From Plasmodium brasilianum (taxonomy: Eukaryota; Apicomplexa; Aconoidasida; Haemosporida; Plasmodiidae), in NCBI RefSeq assembly GCF_023973825.1, contig NC_090127.1, forward strand, positions 2,965,501 through 3,029,500: a stretch of DNA of 64,000 nucleotides, in the 5' to 3' direction. This document shows positions 1 through 11,366 of this stretch, piece by piece. The notes beneath the pieces were generated by a model that saw only the letters and a program-made list of their open reading frames with translations, had not been told where the DNA came from and did not search any database. Positions within the stretch are counted from its first letter, which is position 1, and each line of letters starts with the position of its first letter. The translations under genes and the position numbers were made by a program.

Positions 1-3000
1 TGAAAGTTCGAAAATGCAACATAAGGATGTGTAAATACGTATACGTGCACATACGCCAATACACATACGAACTCACACATGCACATACACCAATACACAT
101 ACGAACTCACACATGCACATACGCCAATACACATACGAACTCACACATGCACATACGCCAGTACACATACGAACTCACACATGCACATACGCCAGTACAC
201 ATACGAACTCACACATGCACATACGCCAGTACACATACGAACTCACACATGCACATGTATAAACCCACATTCCCCGCGCATACCTTGCAAGTGGATCGGA
301 GCTGCATCCCGTAGGGAAGAATGTCACACTCGTAATTTATGGAGTTCACTTTTTCATTCTTTATTAAGTTTTCAGATGCTAGCCATATATTTGTGTAGTA
401 GTCAAATCGTGTTGACAGTATGTCCACTATTTTTTGGGCAAGCTTCTTTTTCAAAATTGATAGTTTATCTAGCACTAGTTTAAATTTCTTATAATAAGCC
501 TCTTGCTGATTTTTAGAAAAATGAAAATCTACTAGTACGTATGTTTCGTGTGATATAAGAATTTTAAAAAATTTATTAAAACAATCATTAAAGACTTTTT
601 TTACCGAATGTATATCTACATCAACTAGTAACTCTTCCAATAGGAGTTTTATTTTATCATTTTTGTGAACTGGGAATTCACTCAGTTTATTGGGAAGGTT
701 TTCCTTTATTTGTCTTTCTTCTTCTTTATATTTTGCGCCCATCTGGCTATTGGATTTACTTGAAAAGGACAGTGATACTAATTTATTTATTTTTTTTTTT
801 TTTTCTTCTCCTTGTGGTTCTTCTGCTTCTCTTCCTTTTGAAAAAACATCAACTTGTGGATGTTACTGATTCGTTTTCCCCCCCTCGAACTACATACGGT
901 ATTCTTTTTCGTGTCTACGCTATTTGATTTTTCCTTAACATTGCGGCTGTTATTACTACCAGTTCGTAGTATCGTTTTAGCAGTTCCTTCACTCTGAAAA
1001 ATGGTACAGCTTTTCAAATTTTCTTTTGAAAAAGAGGATTTGGAATTATTCTCGTCCAGCTTCCTATCGCACGTGTGGTCTTTTTTTTTTTTTTTTTTGC
1101 CCAATTCTAGTCCTCCGTTCAATTTTGTAGCATTTTTATTCCAGATTTTTGCGTTCACTGGACTTACCGCCTTCCCATACATTCCTCTTGTACCAAATAA
1201 GTTAACGATATGGTTGAAAATGGCCAATATGTGTTTCAAAATAAGAGAAGAAAAATCAATTGTATTCATGACTAATGCTAGTATCTTTATGGTTATACTT
1301 CTAAGAGTATTATTCGTAACAGCATGTCCGTTAATAATAAAATGGAGTATATTACTATAAAACTGTGTTTCATAAAAATTAAGTATTTTTATTACAATTT
1401 CTTTTGATATAAATGGAAGGGATAACATATAATGAGTGTACTGAAACAGGATACATAAAAAACTTAGATTACTGTTGGTCATGTAATAATCTCTTCCTTT
1501 TAAGCTAATTTTATGTACTTGTTCATTATTTAAAGAAAAATAATTTACCAGTTGACTGTTTATTTCGTCTGGTATATCTTCAACAACATCCCATTTTTCT
1601 ATTTCAAATAATTTATTAATTTGGATATTTTTAAACTCATAAAAGTTATTAACAGCTATAAGAGCTTCGCTCTTTAAGTACTGGAATGCCTTCTCTGCAT
1701 AAGTCGACTCCTTTCCAAAAGGTTTGCAGCAACCTCTATTTTTAGCTTCATCAGACGTAATGCCGTATAACTCACCACATAACACTTGCTTCATATGACG
1801 CACCTCCTTATTACAGCACATTTTGGACTTCATTTGTTTCACCTTTTCAAACATATATATAGTACTATCCCTATATTCATCTTTTCTCCTTAGAAAGTGA
1901 GTCATAACTTTACGAGGAATATGAAAATATTGATTTTTTATTAAAAGACAGTTTTTATCATGACTTACGCAATTACGTTCTTTTTTCTGACCAATGTACA
2001 TGTGATAATTTATCAAAAAATCGAGTGCTTTTTTACTATATATATTTTTCCCCTTTTGCCTTTTTTTTTCATCTATGTATTGTCCTTCCTTATCTGGTTT
2101 GGTATAACCAAAAAGGACATTATTAGTGCTCATATGTTGTGTCAGTTTCTTCACCAATGAGTGAACAAACCTACGCGCTCTGTAAGACTTTGTCTTTTTG
2201 CACTTCATGTAGTGTTCATCCTTTCTAAAACTGGTCGAATTCCGGTATATTTTGAGAAACAACTTGGTGAATGTGGCCCTCACACAGATGCTCCTCCTCG
2301 CTCCGATGTAGGCTGCACTGTGCATGGCACTGTTAGCGGTACTGTTCTCTACACCTCCTTTAGAACCGCTATCTACGGCACTACCCACTGTACATTTGGA
2401 TGTAACTTCCCGTTGGCTTCCTTCCCTTTTCGAGCCCACCAAGTGCATTCCTGCAACCCTGGAGTGAACCCCTGCAGTGGAAATGCTCGAGCTGATATAT
2501 TGACACTTATAATAGTACAAGTAAAAAAAGCGACGATAGTAGGAAATCCACGAGTTTCTGTTCTTCTTATACACGAAGTAGATTTGCGGAAACATGGTCC
2601 AAAATAAATAAACTACTTGATTGATGCTCATGTGTGTATTATATTTTTTCCTCTCATTGCATATATTATTTATTTTTTGTAAAAAGGACGAAAAAAGCAT
2701 ATGCTGTATATTTATATAATTCTTCCAGAATTTAAAAAAAATAAAAAAAAATTTTTTTTGCATTACTTTGCAATCTTCCTTAATAAGATGAACAACATTA
2801 TTAGTATAATTCAAAAGAAGGTACTTTAAATATTTTTTAAAATTTTTTGAACAATTCTCTTCGAAAACAGTTGTAAGTGTCTTACATATTAAGAAGTCTA
2901 ACCACTGTTTTATTCGGATGTACACTTTTCTTATTTTCTTAAAAAAATTATTTAAAAAAAATACAAAATTATTTATAGGGAAGAAACCTATATATTTGTA

Positions 3001-5953
3001 CAACTTACTTTTTAATGATCTTTTTTTATAAAAATATAATATATAACTCATTTTACATTTTTCTAATACTAAATTTTCACACGATATGCTTTTCTTACTT
3101 AAATGTACTTTACCTTTATTTAAACTACACTGCTTAGACATGGTTTTTGCCGATACATTTTTTTCCCCATGCGTTTCTTTATTACCTCCTGCTTCTTCAT
3201 GACTATTTATGGTTTCATTGTTTGGACGATTTTCTAATTCTTCCCACTCGAGCTGCGTTATATCCTCGTCTACTTGGTCCTCTTCATCCATTTTATTTTC
3301 CTTCTCATCGTAGGACAACCCACTGTTCATAGTGCTCTCTTTCGCTCTCTCCAAGTCATCACTACGGTTATTGAGGTCACTGCTATTACTGCAATCACTG
3401 TGCGCATTACCGTTGGTCGCACCCCCACCGCTATCATCCGTAATGAAACCCATGCACGGAAAATTATTTATATCACACAGCTTGTCCTTCTGCATAATTA
3501 AAATAGTTTCGTTCAGAGATCTATAAAGTATATCACTTACAAAATACTTTACGTAATTTTTATTTGTGCAAAAATTGTCCAAGAAATAGAAAAGACCGTT
3601 AAAGATCAGTACCGGTGTGAACAGCCTGTTTAACGAAGCTAGGTTTTTGTTATATCTTTTTTTCACACGATTCCATCTATTCCGTCTACTCCATCTATTC
3701 CGTCTACTCCATCTACTCCATCTACTCCGTCTACTCCATCTACTCCATCTACTCCATCTACTCCATCTACTCCATCTACTCCATCTACTCCGTCTACTCC
3801 ATCTATTCCGTCTACTCCGTCTACTACATCTACTCCATCTACTCAATCTACTCCATCTATTCCGTCTACTCCATCTATTCCATTTCTTCCCCCCTGTTAT
3901 GTATAATTCGAGTGCTAATAAGCTACTGTCCATTCTGCTATAAATTTTGGAATTTTTGTCCCCCCCTTCCTCTTCCACATTCTTTTGCTTTTTTTCTTTT
4001 TTCCCATCATTCACTAAGTTCGCTTCCTCATCCCTCATTACATTCTCTTCATCCACTTTGGAATCCCTCCTCAGGGTTACAAATCGAGCTGGTGTATTAT
4101 AGTAATAATGCAAAAATGCTGCGTTATTCCTTCTGTGGAAATTAACGAAATAGTCGCTTCTTCCCCTGGTACTAAACGAATTGTTATGGTAGCTCCTACG
4201 GTAGATATACCATTCTTTGTCACTGTACCCATCTTCTTCTACATATATCAAAGTGGCGCTGCTGCTAACTCTACACTTGTAGGGCGATTTTAACTTGAAT
4301 ATTTCACATAGAGAGTATTTATTTTTTTTTCCTATTTTTCCACCACTGTGTTTACTACTGTGTCTGTCACTATGCCTATCACTACGCCTATCACTATGCC
4401 TGTTACTGTACCTATCACTATGTCTATCACTATGTCTATCACTATGCCTATCACTATGCCTATCACTACGCCTATCACTATGCCTGTTACTATGCCTGTT
4501 ACTATGCCTGTTACTGTACCTATCACTATGCCTGTTACTGTACCTATCACTATGCCTGTTACTGTACCTACTACTGTTACCACTGCTGTTACCACTGCTG
4601 TTACCACTGCTGTTTGTACCAATTTCGTTTCTTCCTTTTTTTTCCTCTGTCCCTCCGCTCGTGCCAAACAGAAAATCAATGGAATGATAAGAAAAAGAGA
4701 AAATTAAATTTTCCAAAATAAAATTTTTTAAATATATAATATTAAAATTGTTAAAATAATTACTAAAATAATGATAAGTCGTCCACTGTTTTTTATAATA
4801 AAAATATAATTTCAAAATTTTATTAACAAGGAATAAACATTGATAAAATTTTTTTTCTTGAATAAAATATTTTAATTTTTTTAATAAATTTAGAAAATAA
4901 AGAAATCTTTTAAATATAAAATTTATATGTTCACATTTCCTTTTTAACTCGTTGTATTTATTTAAATGAATAGTTTTGAGTATTATATTTTTTATATCGT
5001 TTATGTGTGTTTTTACGCATTCTAGTTGATCTTGAAGTATTTCTATTTCTTCTCTTAAGTTTTTCATTATTATAATTATGTAAAAATAGTTGTTCAGTTC
5101 ATTGTATATCATTGCATTTATGCATTTGTCAATTCGTTCCAGGTCTTCGTTGAGCTGAAGAAGGGGGTACCATGTCGCGCACGGAAACAGTATGCACATA
5201 TATGTATGTATATGTGAACACGATATATATATATATATAGGTATGTATGCATATTCATATGTATATATACATGCAGTATTGTGTGCACACACACCGCCAA
5301 TCCTTTTTAGCACCTACTTGCTGCTGCTGTTGCATGATATTTGATATATCGCATGTTGAATTTTGATCAAAGAAAATGTTGTACTTATATTTAGAATGCT
5401 GCTCCAAATTTTGAAAATTTACTTTGACCTCTTTTGGTAATTTTTCCTCATTCCGTTGTACTTTAATATGTTCATGTGGCTTTGTTAGTACCTGTTTGAA
5501 ATTTAGTAAACATAGTTCATCCGGGTTTTGTCTGTTTACGTCGCTGATGGTATTTATCTGTCATAAGAGAAAATCAAAGTAATCGCATTTTTTTTTTTTT
5601 TTTTGCTCCTTAGGTGTGCACATTGCGGGTTAGCACACTCACAAGTAGTAGTGCACACCAACAGGGGTAAATATATATAGTGGTTAACATGTATAGCGGT
5701 ATGCACGAATATATAATCCACCGTCTTATATGCGGGAAAACAAAAAAAAAAGAAAAAAAGTTTTAACCTTTGTTATGTAACTAATGTAGGTATCGAAATC
5801 CCTAATGTCAATTTTTTTTAAAGCAGGAGTTGGTATGCTTGAATAAATGCGTTCATTGTATTTTTCATTTGGACTTTGTTTTATTTCGTCATTGCTTACA
5901 ACATTCGAAATGTGAATTAGTTCATGAGTCCCTTTACACAAATGTGTTTTCAT
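1..5953 (-). CDS. VPS54: Vps54-like GARP complex subunit (3' end beyond the left edge)
   Basis: The likely role is tethering endosome-derived vesicles at the trans-Golgi as part of GARP/EARP. Exons on the minus strand are 5768-5953, 5318-5557 and 284-5154; a GTATGC donor follows base 284 and the next exon lies outside the window. The start is the ATG at 5953. The third exon opens with the helical segment expected of a CATCHR tether (LNEDLERID, then REEIEILQDQLECVKTH). Its C-terminal part matches Vps54: a TLRSITIKILAL-type segment, then FKLVLDKLSILKKKLAQKI and YGMQLRSTCK. Between these lie lineage-specific low-complexity blocks: Arg/His/Ser/Asp repeats (about 4340-4610) and Arg-Trp-Ser repeats (about 3660-3890). 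The frame breaks at a 15-A tract (790-804); adding one A restores a single frame through to the donor. The family call is from motif reading. The GARP role is inference, and a related CATCHR subunit is the main alternative. Confidence 0.7.
49..256. repeat. 34-bp tandem repeat inside the Vps54-like intron
   Basis: About six copies of a 34-bp unit built around cacatacgaactcacacatg; the gaactc element recurs at 69, 103, 137, 171, 205 and 239. Copies alternate between caat and cagt versions. The array lies in the intron that begins at base 283 of the minus-strand gene. The reading frames open through it are repeat artefacts. Confidence 0.9.
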
Positions 5954-6287
5954 ACTGCCCACTCGAAACTTTAAACGTATCCATTTGGGTTTTCCAAATA
6001 TTCATTTTGCGTCAGTCACTATTACGTAAGTCGCTATGTTTTTGTTATGTTTTCGTTAATATTCAGCTATTTTTTAGCTATTTTGAAAATTTTATTTATT
6101 TTTATTTATTTTTATTTATTTTTTTTTTATTTTTTTTTATTTTTTTTTATTTTTTTTTATTTTTTTTTATTTTTTTTTATTTTTATTTATTTTTTTTTAT
6201 TTTTATTTATTTTTATTTATTTTTTTTTTCTTAATCCTATTTCCTTTTTTTAAAGAAAATTTTGCAGCGAGCAAGAGAAGTTACAGA
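5954..6287. other. Divergent intergenic region, T-rich
   Basis: About 330 bp separates the Vps54-like start (minus) from the candidate small gene (plus). A T-rich stretch (about 6070-6235), made of ttttttttta and ttttatttatt units, occupies its centre. It probably serves as promoter and 5' UTR for both sides; no defined motif is visible. Confidence 0.6.
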
Positions 6288-6932
6288 ATGACTGACTTCA
6301 ATTCTATGTTGAATGATATTTCCAAAAATGGTGTAAAAAAAAATTAACACGCACACACGTACATACGAACAGACGTACACATACGAACAATTGTACACAT
6401 CTGTACGTCCAAATGTTTACACATACAACACATATACAACACACATACAATACACATACAATATGCATACAATACACATACAATACACATGCAATACACA
6501 TACAATACACATGCAATACACATACCAGTACACCCATGCGGCTAATATTCCCTACATATAAAATTAAATTTTGCATGATTTTATTTTTTTTTATTTTTCA
6601 TTGATAGGCAAATCCGTTCGCTCATAAGAAAGGTTAAATGGTTACTATCCACAATTTACAAAACAAAAAAAAAAAAATTGCATTCACGTATCACTCGTTA
6701 ATATATGTTTAACTGTTTAAATGTAAATTTGTAGTCCAAACCTATGCCAATAAGTATGGAAATGAAATATACGGAAATATGTATGCATGTATGTACGTAT
6801 GCATGTATGTACGTATGCATGTATGTACGTATGCATGTATTCACATATATGTTTGCGTACGGACATATGCATTAATTTATGGGTATATATAATAGTACGC
6901 GCCTTTTTTGGAAGTTTGAAAAAAGGGCGTAA
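6288..6932 (+). CDS. Candidate small four-exon gene, 50-residue protein, unknown function
   Basis: I do not recognise this protein. Four short open segments join in frame through GT..AG introns: 6288-6332 (MTDFNSMLNDISKNG), 6608-6632 (ANPFAHKK), 6735-6780 (VQTYANKYGNEIYGN) and 6896-6929 (ITRLFWKFEKRA), with TAA at 6930. Phases agree at all three junctions. The first donor is GTAAAA, and the acceptors are TGATAG, TTGTAG and ATAATAG. Introns 1 and 3 hold CA-rich and TATG-type repeats, as introns of this genome often do. The product would be short, with no signal peptide and a basic C-terminus (WKFEKRA). Exons 1-3 look the most convincing; the last junction is the weakest, because exon 3 could also read on through the TATG repeat to a stop. 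Transcript evidence or orthologues would settle it. Confidence 0.45.
6420..6525. repeat. ACATACAATAC-type minisatellite
   Basis: Repeated acacatacaatacacatgca-like units lie in the first intron of the candidate small gene. No function is visible. Confidence 0.8.
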
Positions 6933-7553
6933 AAATTTTTAACAATATTCATTTTTGGCAAAACCAACAAAATGACTTTCATGCTATCCGTCAATATTTT
7001 TACAATTTACATTATATATACATATGTATATATTAGAATAGAATTATAAAAAAAATAAAATTAAAAATAAAAAATTATTTGCCGAAAGTATACTATAAAG
7101 TATACTATAGACTATATATACATAAGCATAAAAGCTTATATGACAGTTCAAATACAGTGCAAACATTTGTATTCATTTTTTACTTGAAGAAATTCGTAAG
7201 CATTCTCCGCCCCTCTCATACAAAAATAGTACATAACTAAGATATGTGCTTCATCTATATGCTTCCATCAATACATTTTTCGACATTACCCTGTGCAGAC
7301 AAATCAACACAAACGTACATATACCTACATATTTATGATACGAGAAATTTTTTTTTTTTTTTTCAACCTTCTCTCATATTACTGTTTTAAATGCATCGTT
7401 TTAGTTATTTTTTATATGACATATTTTGGAATTGCAAAAAAAAAAAAAAAATTTTAAGCGTAGGATGTGCCATAAAGCTTATATGTATATGTACATGTGT
7501 GTGCATATATGTATGTATGTATATATATATATGTATATATATGTATGTATATG

Positions 7554-7612
<59 letters not shown>

Positions 7613-8549
7613 GTACGTATATATATGCATGAACATATAATATATATATTTACTTGTATGCTCTATTTTTCACGATTGTATAAGCTGGAAAATATTTACC
7701 ACTTTAATTCCCTAGTTCATGTGGTACACTTGTTTGGTTTTTCTCGTCCTTTATTTGTTTGCTCATCTTTTTTTCGTTCATCTTTTTTTCGTTCATCTTT
7801 TTTTCGTTCATCTTTTTTTCGTTCATCTTTTTTTCGTTCATCTTTTTTTCGTTCATCTTTTTTTCGTTCATCTTTTTTTCGTTCATCTTTTTTTCGTTCA
7901 TCTTTTTTTCGTTCATCTTTTTTTCGTTCATCTTTTTTTCGTTCATCTTTTTTTCGTTCATCGTTCTTTTGTTCGTCTCTTTTTTTTCTCCGTTTATTCC
8001 TCGCTTTTTTTGGGAGGCACCAAATTATTAAAAATGTGAAGGAAGATTAGAAGAAAAAACTAAAAAGATAAATATATACAAATATATACTTACATATCCA
8101 TACAAGTATATATGTACCTATATATATATATACATGTATATATGCGAGTTATACATATTATTCACAACAGATTAAATGAAAAAAAAAAAAAATAAAAAAA
8201 AAGGGGAAAGGGAAAGTTATATAGTTGAAAGAGCAAGGTAAATAGAGAATGCCATGAAAATTTAAACAATCATGCCATGTTTATAAATAGGAATAAACAA
8301 AGTAAAGCATTATATTTAGTAATGCTAAAGAAGAACAAGAAAAAAACAAAAAAAAAAAAAAAAAAAAAAAATAGGAAGGCAGGAAAACAACCAAGTAAGC
8401 GAGCAAACAAGCTAATGAGCAAACTAGCAGACGAACGTACAAATTTACAAACTTTCAAATTTACAAACGTATTAACTTTCGATCAAAAATTTGAGACTGT
8501 CGATCAACATAAGTAACACGTCGGGAAAGGCATCGTTAAATAGTTCATA
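6933..8549. other. Intergenic region with microsatellites and a 15-bp minisatellite
   Basis: No supported gene. It holds AT-rich unique sequence (6933-7390), TATG/TATA repeats (7490-7640), a perfect 15-bp array (about 7764-7963) and poly(A)-rich DNA before the KIC4-like start. The open frames here are products of the repeats. Confidence 0.7.
7764..7963. repeat. 15-bp tandem repeat (tttttttcgttcatc)n
   Basis: About 13 near-identical head-to-tail copies of a 15-bp unit. Because the unit is a multiple of three, every frame stays open: it reads as MNEKK repeats on the minus strand and as FFRSS, FFVHL or FIFFS repeats on the plus strand. It lies in intergenic DNA and is best treated as non-coding. 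Confidence 0.9.
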
Positions 8550-8874
8550 ATGCCGATATGTAAGAGCAAATATAAAAATGCCGTATCAGAGGATGACAAG
8601 TTATTATTTAAGGCTTGTACGGAGTCCACGGAATATCTACATATATATTTTAACGATCTGAGGGAGTATTTGTATAGGTCCAAAAAATATGAGGAGCTGA
8701 ACAACTTTTGTTACAACATTTTAAGGAATATAAAAAACCCCGCTATGTCTAGAATAACTGCGCTAAAGGTATACAACTCGTGAGGTATATACATTTGCTT
8801 ATTTATATTTTAATATATACATACATATACATACATATACATACATATACATACATATACATACATATACATAC

Positions 8875-8915
<41 letters not shown>

Positions 8916-9079
8916 TATATACATGATTGTATGATGTGCACGTGAATGTTATATGTCTAGTGAAAAAAAAAGAATCTTTGAATGAGTGTCGTGTTATTTA
9001 CCATGAAAATTTTGTAAACGGAGCTTAAAACATGGAGTTGGCAAGAGGGGTATATATGTATATAATAGTACGCACGCAA

Positions 9080-9126
<47 letters not shown>

Positions 9127-11298
9127 AGCATCCCCATGCATAAATACCTATGTGGCTGTCCACGTTCTGAAATTACCACTTCCCCTCCCTCCGCAGGTAA
9201 TTAGCCTGTCCTTAGTACTCAAAGCACGTAATGCGGATCTTCGTGTGTACAAGGAAATTATTACATATGCATATAAACTACTAAAAAGAGACCAAGAGGG
9301 GGAAAACAAAAAGTATTTCTCATACTTTGGACATAGTACCAATCAAGAGAAAAATGCAATTGTTACAGAATCAAAGAATTTGCTTAAAACAATTAAAATA
9401 ATGAAATTAAGAAATGATTCAAGAGAATTAAAATTTATTAATACCATATTTAATAAGATGGAGGAGAATCGAATAGAGATACCCGAAGGATATACGTCCT
9501 CTTATAGCATACTGCTTAACGGTTACACTGTGCATGCACTACTGGAAAAAAAGAAGCAAAGAAAAATGTGCACTTCGCGCTGAATGTTATGTGGTTTGTA
9601 TTGTTTATGTATGTTGTATTTTACATTTTTCGTCTTGTAATTTTTTTTTTTTTTTTCAAATGAATAAACGCTTATGAACACGTCAGGAAAATCGAAGCGC
9701 GTTCATACGTGCATACGCACATATGTATATATATATATGTACATGTCCGTATGATTTGTATTTTCCCATTCTTAACAGATTTTAAAATATCCAAGAGGGA
9801 CCTCTTTGAAATGCTAGAGGACGAATTTGTTAACCACCTAAAAGTCGACAGTGTATACACTAACTATGTCAGGTATAGCGTCAAAGTGTGCGCACAGTCG
9901 TTCACTCGAAAAAATGTATATGTGTGTGTGTTTGTAAGTATTTGTATATGTATGCACTCACGTACGAGATTTTACTTCTCGTAGGTTGCTTAACCAAATA
10001 AAGGAAAAGACGGTGGAATTTTTGGAAAATGGAGAATACGAACTTTACTGCAGGTTTATGGATGTAATACAAATAAAATATGAACAAATGGAACATAACA
10101 ACATATGCTTGATGTTTGCTCATGTTGCATGTAGTGTCAGATGTACATAAAGGTCTACATTTATAAGTGCACATATGTGCGCATATGCATATGTATAATC
10201 ATACATGTGTGTACAGGCATATATATATGTGTTTACGCCCTTTTACATACCTTTGTGGACCAACCTGTTTCCATCAGGAAATGCAGGAGGAGGAAGAGCT
10301 TAACATCCGGTATGAGTCATATGTCCTTAGTTGTCCCCATAAGACTAATGAAAAAAACGAAGCTAAAGTAACGAATCAAGAAAATAGTAAAAAAAAGAAC
10401 GAACTAAAAAAAAGCCTAAATAATATATTTGCAAATAGTTCGATCGATTCTGAAGAGGAAAAGGAAAAAAAAAATAATAATAACAGCGATGAAAATAGTA
10501 GTAATGATAAAAATAATAAAAACAATGCATTGTCGCAAAGTGATCATCCGTTTAGTGCTCTACCTAGTTTTATTAGCAAAAAGAATTCGAAAGATGGAAA
10601 TGAATCAAGACCTTTATCAAAAAATATGCCAATAAGTTTTTCAAAATTTACCACATCATTTTCGAAACGTTTCCCTTCAAGTAATTCTATAAATGATGAA
10701 AATGAAAAGAGTAGTATGGTGGTACCAAAGGAAAACATTAAAAAATATGATTCACATGATAAAGAAGAAGAAGTAAAGGACAACACAAACACAACCAATT
10801 TTTATCCATTTGGAATAAACAAAGATATTGTTGAAAAGAGGGATAAGTGTAAAAAGGAGGTTATAGTTGAAATGGGGAAAGATGAAGACACAGCACTGAT
10901 AAGAGAGGATAACTCTAAGAACATAGCAAAAGAAAAAAAAAAAAAAAAAAAGAAACAGGGATAGAGAAAGAGACAGAAGCAGGAATAGGAACAAGAACGG
11001 GAACAGAATTAACAAAGGATAATGGAATAAAGGAAAATTTTATATTCCCGGAAGAGAATATTAGTAATAAGGGAAAAGGAGAAATAAGAGAAAAGGGCCC
11101 TTTCAAAAAACACTCATCGCTTAAAAGTGTTTCTTTTGACATAGCAGAAGATGAATATAACAAATTGGGGATAAAAAATGCAAAGGGTAAGTATACTTAC
11201 CGTGTTACAGCGGTTCATTCCGTGGGTGGAAGTTATGTGCTGTGTGTATGTGCACTTGCACATGTGTATGCATATGTATGCACATTTGAATATCTACA

Positions 11299-11366
<68 letters not shown>

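Noticed and set aside
7391..8050. 219-codon plus frame with FFRSS repeats and the opposite MNEKK frame
   Set aside because: Driven by a 15-bp tandem repeat and TATG microsatellite with no splice context or conserved motif.
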